The notes beneath the pieces were generated by a model. That model ran no database searches and was not told where the DNA came from. It saw nothing but the letters and a program-made list of their open reading frames with translations. A stretch of 64,000 nt of DNA from CBDAQA01 sp965198865. Its GTDB lineage: Bacteria; Planctomycetota; Phycisphaerae; Tepidisphaerales; Tepidisphaeraceae. Shown piece after piece: positions 15,421 to 24,345 of this stretch (positions are counted from its first letter, which is position 1; each line of letters starts with the position of its first letter). The stretch is taken from positions 1 to 64,000 of the forward strand of contig CBDAQA010000008.1 of NCBI GenBank assembly GCA_965198865.1, in the 5' to 3' direction. A program made the position numbers and the translations under genes.

Positions 15421-17871
15421 ATGTCGATGAAGATCGCGGGCCGGGTGGCGGCACAACGGAAGCTCTGGGGCGGCCAGTGGTGCTGGACCGGCCACGCCTA
15501 CCACCCGTGGAACCAGTACGTCCTGCTGCGCCGGCACGTCGACCTGCCCGCGTCGCCCCGCCGGGCCGTCGTCCGCGTGTCGGCCGACGCGCTGTACACG
15601 CTGTACGTGAACGGCACCCGCGTCCACCACGGGCCGGCCCGGTGCTTCCCCGAGCACCAGTCGTACGACACGCTCGACCTGACCCCCCTGCTCCAGCCCG
15701 GCCCGAACGTGATCGGCGTGGTCGCCTACCAGTTCGGCGCCGAGACGTTTCAGCGGGTCTACCGCGGGGCGAGCGGGTTCCTGCTCGACGGCGTGGTGGA
15801 ACTGGAGGGCGGGTCGACCCCGGTCCCGCTGCACACGCCGACCGGCTGGCTGGCGCGCCCGGCCAAGGGGTGGCGGCGGACGACGGCCCGGCTGTCGATG
15901 CAGTTGGGTTTCCAGGAGCACTTCGATGCCGACGCCGATCCCACCGACTGGCTGTCGGTCGACTTCGTGCCAACCGAGGAACAGGGCTGGAAAACGCCGC
16001 GCACGGTCGGTCCGGTCGGCACGCACCCGTGGTTGCTGATGGAGCCGCGCGGCGTGCCGTTGCTGGCCGATCACGCGGAGTCGTTCGTCGCTGTGGTCTC
16101 CCAGTTCCGCGGCGAGAACCCGCGCGGTTACAAGGTGGCCGAGGACGTCTACCACCTGTTCGACGCCGAGGCGGTGAAGCGGGACGACGGTGCGATCCCC
16201 AACGCCGCGGCGATGCTGACCGACGACGACGCCACCGCCGACGTCGCCCCGCCCGAGGAGGGGGAGTTCATCGCCGCCGTGCTGGACCTGGGCACGTACC
16301 GGACCGGGCACCTGATCATCGAGATCGACGACGCGGCCGGCGACGAGTTCGTCGACGTCCTGTTCGGCGACCACCTGGAGAAGTCGGGCCTGCCCTACCT
16401 GATGCCGGTGGACGAGAACAGCCGGGAGTCGCGGGCGCTGCGGTACCGCTGCCGGCCGGGTCGACAGCGGTTCGAGTCGTTCTTCTTCTACGGGCTGCGG
16501 TACGCGCTGGTCGTGTTCCGGCAGGTCGAGGCGAAGCCGCTGAAGGTGCGGCGGCTGGCGGTGCGGCAGGTACACGCGGCCTTCCCCGACGACGAACGCG
16601 AGGGGGCCGGGTCGTTCACGTGCAGCGACGAACGGCTGAACGAGATCTGGAAGGTGGGCGTCAACACGCAGCTGAACTGCGCGTTCGACGCGTTCGTCGA
16701 CTGCCCCGGGCGCGAGCAGGCCATGTGGTGGGGCGACAGCCGGGTGCAGGCGCGGGTGACGGCGTTCGCGTTCGGCGACACGTCGCTGCTGGAGCGCGGC
16801 ATCCGCCTGGTCGCCCGGAGCCAAACCCCCGCCGGCGCCCTGCACGCCCACCCCCCCGCCGACGTCCCCCGGCACATGCTGCCCGACTTCATGATGACCT
16901 GGGTCGGCACGCTGCGCGACCACTGGCAGTTCACCGGGCGGACCGACCTGACCGCCGAGTGCCTGCCGGCGGTACACCGGCTGTTCGAGTTCCTGGGTGC
17001 CCACGAGTCGACCGCCGAATCCTCGGCCGGGTTGATCGGCGGGTTCGCCGGGTACTGGATGTTTCTGGACTGGGTGCCGATCTTCAAGGGCGACCACAGC
17101 GCCCCGTTCAACCTGATGTACCTGCAGTCGCTGCGCTGGGCGGCCGAGCTGTGCCGGCTGTGCCGCGACCCTGCCGCCGCCGCGTACGACGCCCGGGCGG
17201 CCAAGCTGCAGGCGGCGGTCGAACGTTCGTTCTGGGACGAGAAGCTCAAGTGCTGGCGGGACGGGTTCGACGCGGCTGCGCAGAGGCCGGTCGAGCAGGT
17301 GTCGCAGCACACGAACGCACTGGCGATCCTGATGGGCCTCAAGCCCGAGGCGCACGCCGAGATCGCCCGCGAGGTGCTGCTCAAGAGCGCCCGCACCAAG
17401 CGGACCAAGACGATCACGGCCAGCCCGTTCTTCTACGCCTACGTGCTGGAGGCCCTGGAGAAACAGGGATTGCGCGCGGAGGTGATCGAGCTGATCCGCG
17501 ACAAGTGGGGCGAGTTCTTCCTGGACGACGGGGCGACGACGTTCTACGAGATGTGGACGATCACCAACGAGAGCCGCTGCCACGCCTGGTCGGCATCGCC
17601 GGTGTACCACCTGATGCAGACCGTGCTGGGCGTGCGGCCGACGTCGCCGGGGTGGCAGTCGGTGCGGATCGCGCCGGTGCCGGAGCAGCTGGAGTTCGCC
17701 CGCGGCGTCGTCCCGACGCCGCACGGCCCGCTGCGCGTCGAGTGGGAGAAGGGCGGCGAGGACCAGCTCGTCGTCCGCGTGGAGGTACCCGAGGGGCTGT
17801 CGGCCGAGTTCGTCTCGCCGGACGGGCACCGGGAGGAGCTGGACGCAGGGATCAATGAGTTTCACACTTGA
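15421..17871 (+). CDS. Glycoside hydrolase family 78 (alpha-L-rhamnosidase-type)
   Basis: This 816-residue protein has the GH78 order: an N-terminal beta-sandwich (YTLYVNGTRVHHGP, a carbohydrate-binding-like rhamnosidase N domain), a second beta domain to about residue 380, the (alpha/alpha)6 barrel from FTCSDERLNEIWKVGV, then a C-terminal beta domain. The catalytic-region motif DCPGREQAMWWGDSRVQA matches the family. Later motifs include TFYEMWTITNESRCHAWSASPVYHL. It should release terminal alpha-L-rhamnose from glycans. No signal peptide is visible, so it probably acts on imported oligosaccharides in the cytoplasm. No sugar transporter is adjacent. Confidence 0.88.
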   Translation: MSMKIAGRVAAQRKLWGGQWCWTGHAYHPWNQYVLLRRHVDLPASPRRAVVRVSADALYTLYVNGTRVHHGPARCFPEHQSYDTLDLTPLLQPGPNVIGVVAYQFGAETFQRVYRGASGFLLDGVVELEGGSTPVPLHTPTGWLARPAKGWRRTTARLSMQLGFQEHFDADADPTDWLSVDFVPTEEQGWKTPRTVGPVGTHPWLLMEPRGVPLLADHAESFVAVVSQFRGENPRGYKVAEDVYHLFDAEAVKRDDGAIPNAAAMLTDDDATADVAPPEEGEFIAAVLDLGTYRTGHLIIEIDDAAGDEFVDVLFGDHLEKSGLPYLMPVDENSRESRALRYRCRPGRQRFESFFFYGLRYALVVFRQVEAKPLKVRRLAVRQVHAAFPDDEREGAGSFTCSDERLNEIWKVGVNTQLNCAFDAFVDCPGREQAMWWGDSRVQARVTAFAFGDTSLLERGIRLVARSQTPAGALHAHPPADVPRHMLPDFMMTWVGTLRDHWQFTGRTDLTAECLPAVHRLFEFLGAHESTAESSAGLIGGFAGYWMFLDWVPIFKGDHSAPFNLMYLQSLRWAAELCRLCRDPAAAAYDARAAKLQAAVERSFWDEKLKCWRDGFDAAAQRPVEQVSQHTNALAILMGLKPEAHAEIAREVLLKSARTKRTKTITASPFFYAYVLEALEKQGLRAEVIELIRDKWGEFFLDDGATTFYEMWTITNESRCHAWSASPVYHLMQTVLGVRPTSPGWQSVRIAPVPEQLEFARGVVPTPHGPLRVEWEKGGEDQLVVRVEVPEGLSAEFVSPDGHREELDAGINEFHT

Positions 17872-18006
17872 GGTGGATCGGCTGGACGGCTTTCAGTGGA
17901 GCGTTGATCTACCGACTCGTCCAAACCCTTCGGTACAGGTCGACTGCCCCTGCTTCGGGCAACGTCCGGCCGCCCTCTCGTGGGAGGCGTTCATCGCTGC
18001 GTACCA

Positions 18007-19014
18007 TCAGACAGCAGTTGGCTGCTGCTCAGTCGCCAGCGCGGCATCGACCATCATCTGGTACACGGTATCGGACCGGCTGTCCTTCCAGGCCCCGCGT
18101 TTCCGCTGGTCCGCGAACACCCCGGCCGCGCCGCTGGTCAGGTCGATCTCACAGTTGAACTTCGGCACGTCGCGCCGGGCGGCGCTGCTGTCGTACGCGC
18201 CGTGGTAGCCGGTGATCTCCCTCAGCAGGCCGAACCGCCTTGGGTCGTGGCGGACGATCCAGTCGCGCGGCATGCAGATCAAATTGGGCGCCCGCCCCAA
18301 CGGAGCCGACGCTAGGCGGTAATACTCAGACCACGTCGTGTGCTGCGGGCGGGTGGCGTTGTACGCCTTGCCGTAGGTGACGGGGTTGTGGGCCGCGTAG
18401 GCGAACAGCTTGCCGCAGTCGTCGCGGTGGGTGGAGACCCACAGGCCGAGCCCGTCGCCGGCGCACAGGATCGGTAGGCCACGCTCGATCCGGTCCCAGG
18501 CGATGGCGTCGCCCTCGAGGTTGTCGATCAGCGGGCTGCCGGGGCCGTAGGTGTGGCTGGGGCGGATGATGGTGGCGGCGAACTTGCCGGCAGCGTGGGC
18601 GGCGAGGAACAGCTGCTCGGCCGACACCTTGTTCCGGCCGTAGTCGCTGATCGGCTGCTGCGGGAACGACTCGTCGACCAGGATGCCCGGCGGCACGCCG
18701 ACGCCGTACGTGCAGACGGTGGAGCAGAACAGGTAGTGCTGACAGCAGCGGTCGAACGCGGCGACGGCCGCCGCGGCCTGCTCGGGCCTGAAGCAGACCA
18801 TGTCGATCACCACGTCGAACGGGTTGGCCTTGGCGACGGCGGCCAGGGCCGCGGCGTCGTCGCGGTCGCCCGTGATCGTTCGCACCTCGGGTGGCAGCGG
18901 CGGGTCGGCCCGCTTGCCGCGGTTGAGCACGGTCACCTCGGCCCCGCGGGCCAGCAGGTGCTTGACGATGCCGCGGCTGATCAGACCGGTGCCGCCGATG
19001 ACGAGCGTTCGCAT
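18007..19014 (-). CDS. NAD-dependent epimerase/dehydratase (extended SDR)
   Basis: This 335-residue protein starts with a Rossmann motif (MRTLVIGGTGLISRGIVKHLL) and an acidic-to-basic switch (VLNRGKR) that suggests NADP preference. The YGRNKVSAEQ motif supplies the YxxxK catalytic pair. The 'FCSTVCTYG' strand carries the preceding serine/threonine. It resembles the atypical SDR group that includes chloroplast RNA-binding CSP41-like and nucleotide-sugar epimerase proteins. The substrate is unknown. It converges with the GH78 gene (136 bp apart) and diverges from macA. Confidence 0.85.
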   Translation of the reverse strand: MRTLVIGGTGLISRGIVKHLLARGAEVTVLNRGKRADPPLPPEVRTITGDRDDAAALAAVAKANPFDVVIDMVCFRPEQAAAAVAAFDRCCQHYLFCSTVCTYGVGVPPGILVDESFPQQPISDYGRNKVSAEQLFLAAHAAGKFAATIIRPSHTYGPGSPLIDNLEGDAIAWDRIERGLPILCAGDGLGLWVSTHRDDCGKLFAYAAHNPVTYGKAYNATRPQHTTWSEYYRLASAPLGRAPNLICMPRDWIVRHDPRRFGLLREITGYHGAYDSSAARRDVPKFNCEIDLTSGAAGVFADQRKRGAWKDSRSDTVYQMMVDAALATEQQPTAV

Positions 19015-19176
19015 GGGTTCGCGCCTCCAGGGGTTTCGCCCGTCGGTGCGACCGACCGGGGTGGGGGCGCATGATAGTCGACGGATCGGCAAACTTGATC
19101 CGAACGACCGCCGTACTACAGTCCGGCCGCGCCATCGTCGGCCGGGGGACACACCTGCAGCAGAGGAACGGTTCGC

Positions 19177-20520
19177 ATGCCCAAGTGGCTCTTGATCTTC
19201 GCGGTGGTCGTGGTGCTGTTGGGCGGCGGCGCGTTTTTCGTGGCCCGCCATCAGGCGGAGCCCGCGCGGTTCCGCACGGTGCCGGTCGCGCGGCAGGACC
19301 TGGTCGCCACCATCGGCGCGACGGGCACGCTGGAGCCGGAGCAGGTGGTGGACGTCGGCGCGCAGGTGAACGGGCAGATCGTCAGCTTCGGGGCCGACGA
19401 GGACCACCCGGGCAAGACGATCGACAACCGGTCGAACGTCGAGGCGGGCATGCTGCTGGCGAAGATCGACGACCGGCCCTACAAGTTCGCGCTCGAGGAC
19501 GCCGAGGCGGGCGTCGACTCGGCCAAGGCGAACATCACCAAGGCCGAGGCCGACCTGGGCCAGATGCAGGCCAAGCTGTTCCAGGCCCAGCAGGACTGGA
19601 ACCGCGTCGACAAGCTGGGGGCGGCCAACGCGGGCATCAGCGAGCAGGAGCGGGACCAGTACAAGGCGAACCTGCTGATCGCCGAGGCCAACGTGGCCGA
19701 CCAGCAGGCGGTGATCGACCAGGCGAGGACGACGCTGGCGCAGAACAAGGCGGCGCTGCTGCAGGCGCAGCAGAACGTCGACTACTGCACGATCAACTCG
19801 CCGGTGAAGGGGACGATCATCGCCCGGCGGATGAACGCCGGGCAGACGGTGAACTCGTCCATGAGCGCGCCGAGCCTGTTCCTGATCGCCAAGGACCTGC
19901 GCCGGATGCAGGTGTGGGCGTCGGTGAACGAGGCCGACGTGGGCAACATCCACGCGGGCCAGTCGGTCACGTTCACGGTTGACGCCCGGCCGGGGCAGAC
20001 GTTCCGGGGCACCGTCGACAAGGTGCGGTACGACGCGAGCATGACGCAGAACGTCGTGACGTACACGGTCGAGATCACGGTCGACAACACCGACGGCCGG
20101 CTGCTGCCCTACCTGACGGCGAACGTGAAGTTCGAGCTGGACAAGCGGCCCAACGCCCAGACCGTGCCGAACGGCGCGCTGCGGTGGATGCCGAAGGACA
20201 CCCAGATCGCCCCCGGCTCCGACGACGACCGCGACACGGCCGTGGCAGCGCCGGTCGCCCCGCCGACGACGCAGCCGGCACCGGACGAGATGCGCGACCG
20301 CGGCACGGTCTGGCTGTCGGTCGGGAACGGCACGGTCCGACCGGTGCGGGTGAAGGTGGGCGTGACCGATGGCATGGTGACCGAGGTGGCCCCGCTCGAC
20401 CCGGCCGCCCTGCCGGACGGGTCGGCCGTCGTCACCGGCGAGGTCGACCCCTCCGACGCCACCGACGCCGGCGCGACCGCGAACCCGTTCCTGCCGCAGT
20501 TCGGCAAGCGGAAACGCTGA
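19177..20520 (+). CDS. macA: MacA-like periplasmic adaptor (HlyD/RND membrane-fusion protein)
   Basis: This 447-residue adaptor has an N-terminal anchor (WLLIFAVVVVLLGGGAFFV), a lipoyl half-motif (GTLEPEQVVDVGAQVNGQIVSFG), an alpha-hairpin coiled coil (about 100-200), the second lipoyl half (CTINSPVKGTIIARRMNAGQTV), a beta-barrel and a membrane-proximal domain. The last domain contains a Pro/Thr-rich insert (about 355-372). The protein connects an inner-membrane MacB pump to an outer-membrane channel. Its ATPase and permease are the next two genes on the same strand, forming a three-gene macA-macB operon with unusually long, hairpin-filled spacers. Confidence 0.92.
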   Translation: MPKWLLIFAVVVVLLGGGAFFVARHQAEPARFRTVPVARQDLVATIGATGTLEPEQVVDVGAQVNGQIVSFGADEDHPGKTIDNRSNVEAGMLLAKIDDRPYKFALEDAEAGVDSAKANITKAEADLGQMQAKLFQAQQDWNRVDKLGAANAGISEQERDQYKANLLIAEANVADQQAVIDQARTTLAQNKAALLQAQQNVDYCTINSPVKGTIIARRMNAGQTVNSSMSAPSLFLIAKDLRRMQVWASVNEADVGNIHAGQSVTFTVDARPGQTFRGTVDKVRYDASMTQNVVTYTVEITVDNTDGRLLPYLTANVKFELDKRPNAQTVPNGALRWMPKDTQIAPGSDDDRDTAVAAPVAPPTTQPAPDEMRDRGTVWLSVGNGTVRPVRVKVGVTDGMVTEVAPLDPAALPDGSAVVTGEVDPSDATDAGATANPFLPQFGKRKR

Positions 20521-20578
20521 TCAAGACGGAAGAGTCATCCACGAGCGACACGAAGAAAAATCGAAAGCCGACGTTCCT

Positions 20579-20718
20579 GCTCTGTCTCAAGGCTCTTCGT
20601 GGAAACCCGCGTCTGCCCGGCCTGCTCGCTTCAGCGAGCAGGAACGCCCTGTGTCACCACACCTGCTCGCTGAAGCGGGCAGGCCGGGCGGTCGGTCGTT
20701 CGAGCCTTGAGACAGAGC
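20579..20718 (+). repeat. Compound inverted repeat between macA and macB ATPase
   Basis: The outer arms at 20579-20595 and 20702-20718 are 17 bp and perfect (GCTCTGTCTCAAGGCTC). The inner arms at 20615-20642 and 20662-20689 pair at 27 of 28 positions; the single exception is a U-G wobble in the plus-strand RNA. The left inner arm also holds a local palindrome (CCTGCTCGCTTCAGCGAGCAGG in two halves). The whole unit is transcribed with the operon. Confidence 0.85.
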
Positions 20719-20779
20719 ACGACGCTCTCCCTTCGTGTCCTTCGCGGATGATTACCTCTTCCCCCAAGGACCATTTTTT

Positions 20780-21493
20780 ATGCCGCTGATCGACCTGAAC
20801 GAAGTTCGCAAGACCTACCACGTCGGCGAGCTGGACGTGCCCGTGCTTCGCGGCGTGTCGGTGTCGATCGAGCGCGGCGACATGGTCGCCCTGACCGGGG
20901 CCAGCGGCTCGGGCAAGAGCACGCTGATGAACATCCTCGGCTGCCTGGACCGGCCCACGAGCGGGTCGTACCAGCTGGACGGGGAGGAGATCGCCACGCT
21001 GTCGGCCAACGGTCGCGCGATGGTGCGGAACAAGAAGATCGGGTTCGTGTTCCAGAACTTCAACCTGCTGGCCCGCACGACGGCGCTGGAGAACGTCATC
21101 ATGCCGCTGACCTACACGGCCGGGCACCTGAGCGACCGCGAGGCGAAGCAGCGCGGCCGGGACCTGCTGAACCTGGTCGGCCTGGGCACCCGGATGGACC
21201 ACCAGCCGAGCCAGCTGTCGGGCGGCCAACAGCAGCGCGTGGCCATCGCCCGCAGCCTGGTCAACCGCCCCCCGCTGCTGCTGGCCGACGAGCCGACCGG
21301 CAACCTCGACAGCAAGACCAGCGAGGAGGTGCTACAGATGTTCCAACGCCTCAACCAGGACGAGGGGATCACCATCATCCTCGTCACGCACGACCACGAC
21401 GTGGCCCAGCACTGCAAGCGCCAGATCGTCATGCGCGACGGCCTGATCGCCAGCGGCTCGTTCGAGCACGCCTACGCACACGCAACCATCTGA
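20780..21493 (+). CDS. macB: MacB-type ABC transporter ATP-binding protein
   Basis: This 237-residue ATPase belongs to the LolD/MacB group. Walker A is GASGSGKST, the Q-loop lies in FVFQNFNLL, the signature is LSGGQQQR, Walker B is LLLADEP and the switch histidine is in LVTHDHD. The group-specific GVSVSIERGDMVALTG opening is present. It powers the downstream FtsX-type permease and acts with the upstream MacA adaptor to export peptides, lipids or macrolide-like compounds. The ATG at 20780 has an AAGGA site 9 nt upstream. Confidence 0.93.
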   Translation: MPLIDLNEVRKTYHVGELDVPVLRGVSVSIERGDMVALTGASGSGKSTLMNILGCLDRPTSGSYQLDGEEIATLSANGRAMVRNKKIGFVFQNFNLLARTTALENVIMPLTYTAGHLSDREAKQRGRDLLNLVGLGTRMDHQPSQLSGGQQQRVAIARSLVNRPPLLLADEPTGNLDSKTSEEVLQMFQRLNQDEGITIILVTHDHDVAQHCKRQIVMRDGLIASGSFEHAYAHATI

Positions 21494-21548
21494 CGCGGAT
21501 GGAGACATCTAATCACGGAGAAACGGAGAAGCAAAAGCGAGTCAACCA

Positions 21549-21615
21549 AGATGCACGCCGATTCACACTGATCATTTGGGCGGTCCTTATGATCAGTGTG
21601 AATCGGTGTGCATCT
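21549..21615 (+). repeat. Inverted repeat of CACACNGAT-type units between the two macB genes
   Basis: The arms at 21549-21575 and 21589-21615 match at 26 of 27 positions around a 13-nt loop. The one mismatch is a G-U wobble in plus-strand RNA. Flanking sequence adds CACGGAG-type units (AATCACGGAGAAACGGAG to the left, CTCCGTGCCTCCTTGCCTCC to the right), which extend the pairing loosely to about 21510-21668. Confidence 0.85.
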
Positions 21616-21694
21616 GTGGTTCCACCCTCTTCTCCGTGCGTCCTCCGTGCCTCCTTGCCTCCGTGGTAGATACTTTTTCTCTCTCAACTCCCCC

Positions 21695-23089
21695 ATGCAC
21701 ACGACGACACGAACGTTGAGAACCGCCTCGATCGCCCTGCGGCGGAACGTGCTGCGGTCGGCGCTGACCTGCCTGGGCATCATCATCGGCGTGGCGGCGG
21801 TCATCGCGATGATGGAGATCGGGCAGGGGGCGTCGTCGGCCATCGCGACGAGCATCGCCAGCATGGGGGCGAACACGGTCAACGTCTCGCCGGGGGCGAC
21901 GGTGAACGGCGGCGTGAACCTGGGGACCGGCAGCGCGATGACGCTGACGCCGTCGGACTGCGAGGCGATCCGGCGCGATTGCCCCGCCGTCCGCTACGCG
22001 GCCCCGCAGGTGTGGTGCCGGCAGACGCAGCTGGTGTACGGCGGGCGGAACTGGATCCCCCGCAACATCCGCGGGACGACGGCCAGCTTCCTCGACATCC
22101 ACAACTGGACGCCCCTGCAGGCGGGCGAGCCGTTCACCGACCGGGACGTCCGCAACGCGGCCAAGGTGTGCATCATCGGCCAGACGCTGGTCCGCGAGCT
22201 CTTCGCCGGCGAGAACCCGATCGGCAAGGACCTGCGGGTGGGCAACGTCAGCTTCCGCGTGGTGGGCATGCTGACCGGCAAGGGGGCGAACATGTTCGGG
22301 GACGACCAGGACGACATCCTGCTCGCGCCGTGGACGACGGTGAAGTGGCGGCTGAGCAACCAGTCGGGCAACTCCGCCGGGCAGCAGGCCGCCGCCGTGA
22401 CCGCCGCCGCGTCGGCGACGGCGGTGAACACGCTGAGCAACCTCTACCCGACGGCGTCGGCCAACACCGTGCTCTACCCGGCCGTCTCGACCGTGCAGGC
22501 GGCCGACACGCCGCAACCGGTGCGGTTCAGCAACGTCGACCAGATCATCTGCTCCGCCGGCAGCTCGGCGGCGGTCAGGCGGGCGGTGGACGAGATCACC
22601 GGCCTGCTGCACCAGCGTCACCACGTGGGCGACCACGTCGACAACGACTTCCGCGTCGAGAGCGCCACCGAGTTCGCCGACATGCTCGGGAGCACCACCA
22701 ACCGCATGGCCAGCCTGCTGCTGAGCGTCGCCGTCCTCTCCCTGCTGGTGGGCGGGGTCGGCATCATGAACATCATGTTGGTCAGCGTCACCGAGCGAAC
22801 CCGCGAGATCGGCCTGCGGCTGGCCGTCGGTGCCCGCGGCCGGGACATCCTCACCCAGTTCTTGATCGAGGCCGTCATCCTCTGCCTCGCCGGCGGGGCC
22901 GTCGGCATCGGCCTGGGCCGACTGGCGTCGATCTCGGTCCGGTACTTCCTGCACTACCCGACGGAGATCTCGATCCCCGCGATCGTCGCCAGCGTGATCG
23001 TCTCGGCCACCGTCGGCGTCATCTTCGGCTTCTACCCGGCCTGGAAGGCCGCCCGGCTCGACCCGATCGATGCGCTGCGGTACGAGTGA
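21695..23089 (+). CDS. macB: MacB-type FtsX-domain permease
   Basis: This 464-residue permease has a first helix with the family motif SALTCLGIIIGVAAVIAMMEIGQG, a long periplasmic MacB_PCD domain (about 50-325), then three C-terminal helices including LLVGGVGIMNIMLVSVTERTREIGLRLAVGA. It ends with the standard RLDPIDALRYE. It couples ATP hydrolysis by the preceding protein to mechanical transmission through the MacA adaptor. The periplasmic domain contains an Ala/Thr-rich insert (about 225-255). No Shine-Dalgarno is visible; the spacer before it is filled by inverted repeats. Confidence 0.92.
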   Translation: MHTTTRTLRTASIALRRNVLRSALTCLGIIIGVAAVIAMMEIGQGASSAIATSIASMGANTVNVSPGATVNGGVNLGTGSAMTLTPSDCEAIRRDCPAVRYAAPQVWCRQTQLVYGGRNWIPRNIRGTTASFLDIHNWTPLQAGEPFTDRDVRNAAKVCIIGQTLVRELFAGENPIGKDLRVGNVSFRVVGMLTGKGANMFGDDQDDILLAPWTTVKWRLSNQSGNSAGQQAAAVTAAASATAVNTLSNLYPTASANTVLYPAVSTVQAADTPQPVRFSNVDQIICSAGSSAAVRRAVDEITGLLHQRHHVGDHVDNDFRVESATEFADMLGSTTNRMASLLLSVAVLSLLVGGVGIMNIMLVSVTERTREIGLRLAVGARGRDILTQFLIEAVILCLAGGAVGIGLGRLASISVRYFLHYPTEISIPAIVASVIVSATVGVIFGFYPAWKAARLDPIDALRYE

Positions 23090-23171
23090 GGTTGCAAAGA
23101 GGGTTCATCACGGCGGGCACGGAGCGGACATAAGGTGGCCACGAATGACACGAATGGGCACTAATAGAAAT

Positions 23172-24266
23172 TAGGAGTTACGCGGTCGCAATCTTGTGCG
23201 ATTGCGCGATTCGTGCGGGCGGCCTACATTGCCGCGCATGCCACGGCCCAAGGTCAGCGACGCGGACTTCATCGACTTCCTGATCGCCACGCCCAGGCAG
23301 GCCACGGCCACCGAGGCGGTGCGGACCCAGCCGCCGCCGGTCGACCGGCGCGTCGCGGCCGCCGCTCACGACGCGTACACCCGGCTGCTCCACCGGCTCG
23401 AGCCCGACGCTCAGGCCCTGTGGGAGGAGGTCCGGCTCGACGTCCGCCTCGGGTCCGGCATGCTGATCCTGGACGACTCGATCCTGGACGACTCGATCCT
23501 GGACAAGCCGTACGCCCGCAAGATGGACCTGGTCCACCACCAGTGGTCGGGCAAGCACCACGGCGTGGTCAAAGGCATTGGCCTGCTCACGCTGCTCTGG
23601 ACCGACGGGGACCGCAACCTGCCGTGCGACTATCGGCTGTACGACAAGGTCACGGATGGGAAGACGAAGAACGACCACTTTCGGGAGCTGTTGAACGTGG
23701 CCAAGGAACGCGGCTTCGCCCCGGAATGCGTGCTGTTCGACGGCTGGTACAGCGGGCTGGAGAACCTGAAGCACATCCGGTCGCTCGGCTGGCACTGGCA
23801 GACCCGGCTCAAGACGAACCGCCGGGTGAACCCCGACCGGTCCGGGCTGCGCCCCGTGAGCGAGTGCGACATCGCCGACACGGGCACGGTCGTCCACCTG
23901 GAAGGGTACGGGCCGGTCAAAGTGTTCCGGATCGAAGCCAAAGACGGCACCGCGGACCACTGGGCCACCGACGACCTGACCATGGACGACCTGGGTCGGA
24001 TCCGCATGGCCGACGCCAGCTGGCGGATCGAGGAGTACCACCGCGGGATCAAGCAGACCACCAACGTCGAGCGGTGCCAGTGCCGGGTCGGCCGGGCCCA
24101 GCGCGGCCACATCGGCCTGGCGCTGCGGGCGTTCGTGATCCTGGAGCGGTACTGCTTCCGGACCGGGGTCAACTGGCTGTCGGCCAAGCGGGAGATCCTG
24201 CACGAGGCAATCCGCGACTATCGCAGAAATCCGTACCATCGACGGATGGAAACTGCGTAACTCCTA
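23172..24266 (+). mobile_element. Complete insertion sequence with 12-bp inverted repeats and GAAAT target duplication
   Basis: The 1095-bp element begins TAGGAGTTACGC and ends with the exact complement GCGTAACTCCTA. It is flanked on both sides by GAAAT (23167-23171 and 24267-24271), a 5-bp target duplication. It holds one DDE transposase gene whose stop codon lies inside the right repeat. Intact ends and duplication suggest recent insertion. Confidence 0.9.
23238..24260 (+). CDS. DDE transposase (IS4/IS701-like)
   Basis: This 340-residue transposase has the three acidic positions expected of the DDE fold: ILDDSI, LFDGWYSG and the C-terminal WRIEEYHRGIKQTTNVE (the YREK-like helix). WSGKHHGVVKGIGLLTLLWTDG is typical of the IS701-like branch. 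Around the first aspartate the sequence reads LDDSILDDSILDKP, because a 15-bp unit is tandemly duplicated in frame, adding five residues beside the active site. Activity may be affected. The start at ATG 23238 (MPRPKVSDADF) is preferred to the ATG 42 nt upstream. Confidence 0.88.
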   Translation: MPRPKVSDADFIDFLIATPRQATATEAVRTQPPPVDRRVAAAAHDAYTRLLHRLEPDAQALWEEVRLDVRLGSGMLILDDSILDDSILDKPYARKMDLVHHQWSGKHHGVVKGIGLLTLLWTDGDRNLPCDYRLYDKVTDGKTKNDHFRELLNVAKERGFAPECVLFDGWYSGLENLKHIRSLGWHWQTRLKTNRRVNPDRSGLRPVSECDIADTGTVVHLEGYGPVKVFRIEAKDGTADHWATDDLTMDDLGRIRMADASWRIEEYHRGIKQTTNVERCQCRVGRAQRGHIGLALRAFVILERYCFRTGVNWLSAKREILHEAIRDYRRNPYHRRMETA

Positions 24267-24345
24267 GAAATGTCTCATTCGTGATTATTCGTGCAATTCG
24301 TGGCTGTTCGTCTCCGTCTCTCCGTGCCTCCGTGGTGGGCACTGT

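Larger units (their letters stand above)
23133..24305. repeat. CACGAATG-type inverted repeat interrupted by an insertion sequence
   Basis: Left of the IS lies GGCCACGAATGACACGAATG, and right of it ATTCGTGCAATTCGTGGC. With the IS and one target copy removed, the two sides pair at about 22 of 29 positions, like the intact spacer repeats elsewhere in the window. The right side continues with CTCCGTGCCTCCGTGG. Confidence 0.65.

Noticed and set aside
18553..19074. Plus-strand open frame opposite the epimerase
   Set aside because: Antisense to a gene with intact Rossmann and YxxxK motifs; no domain recognisable.
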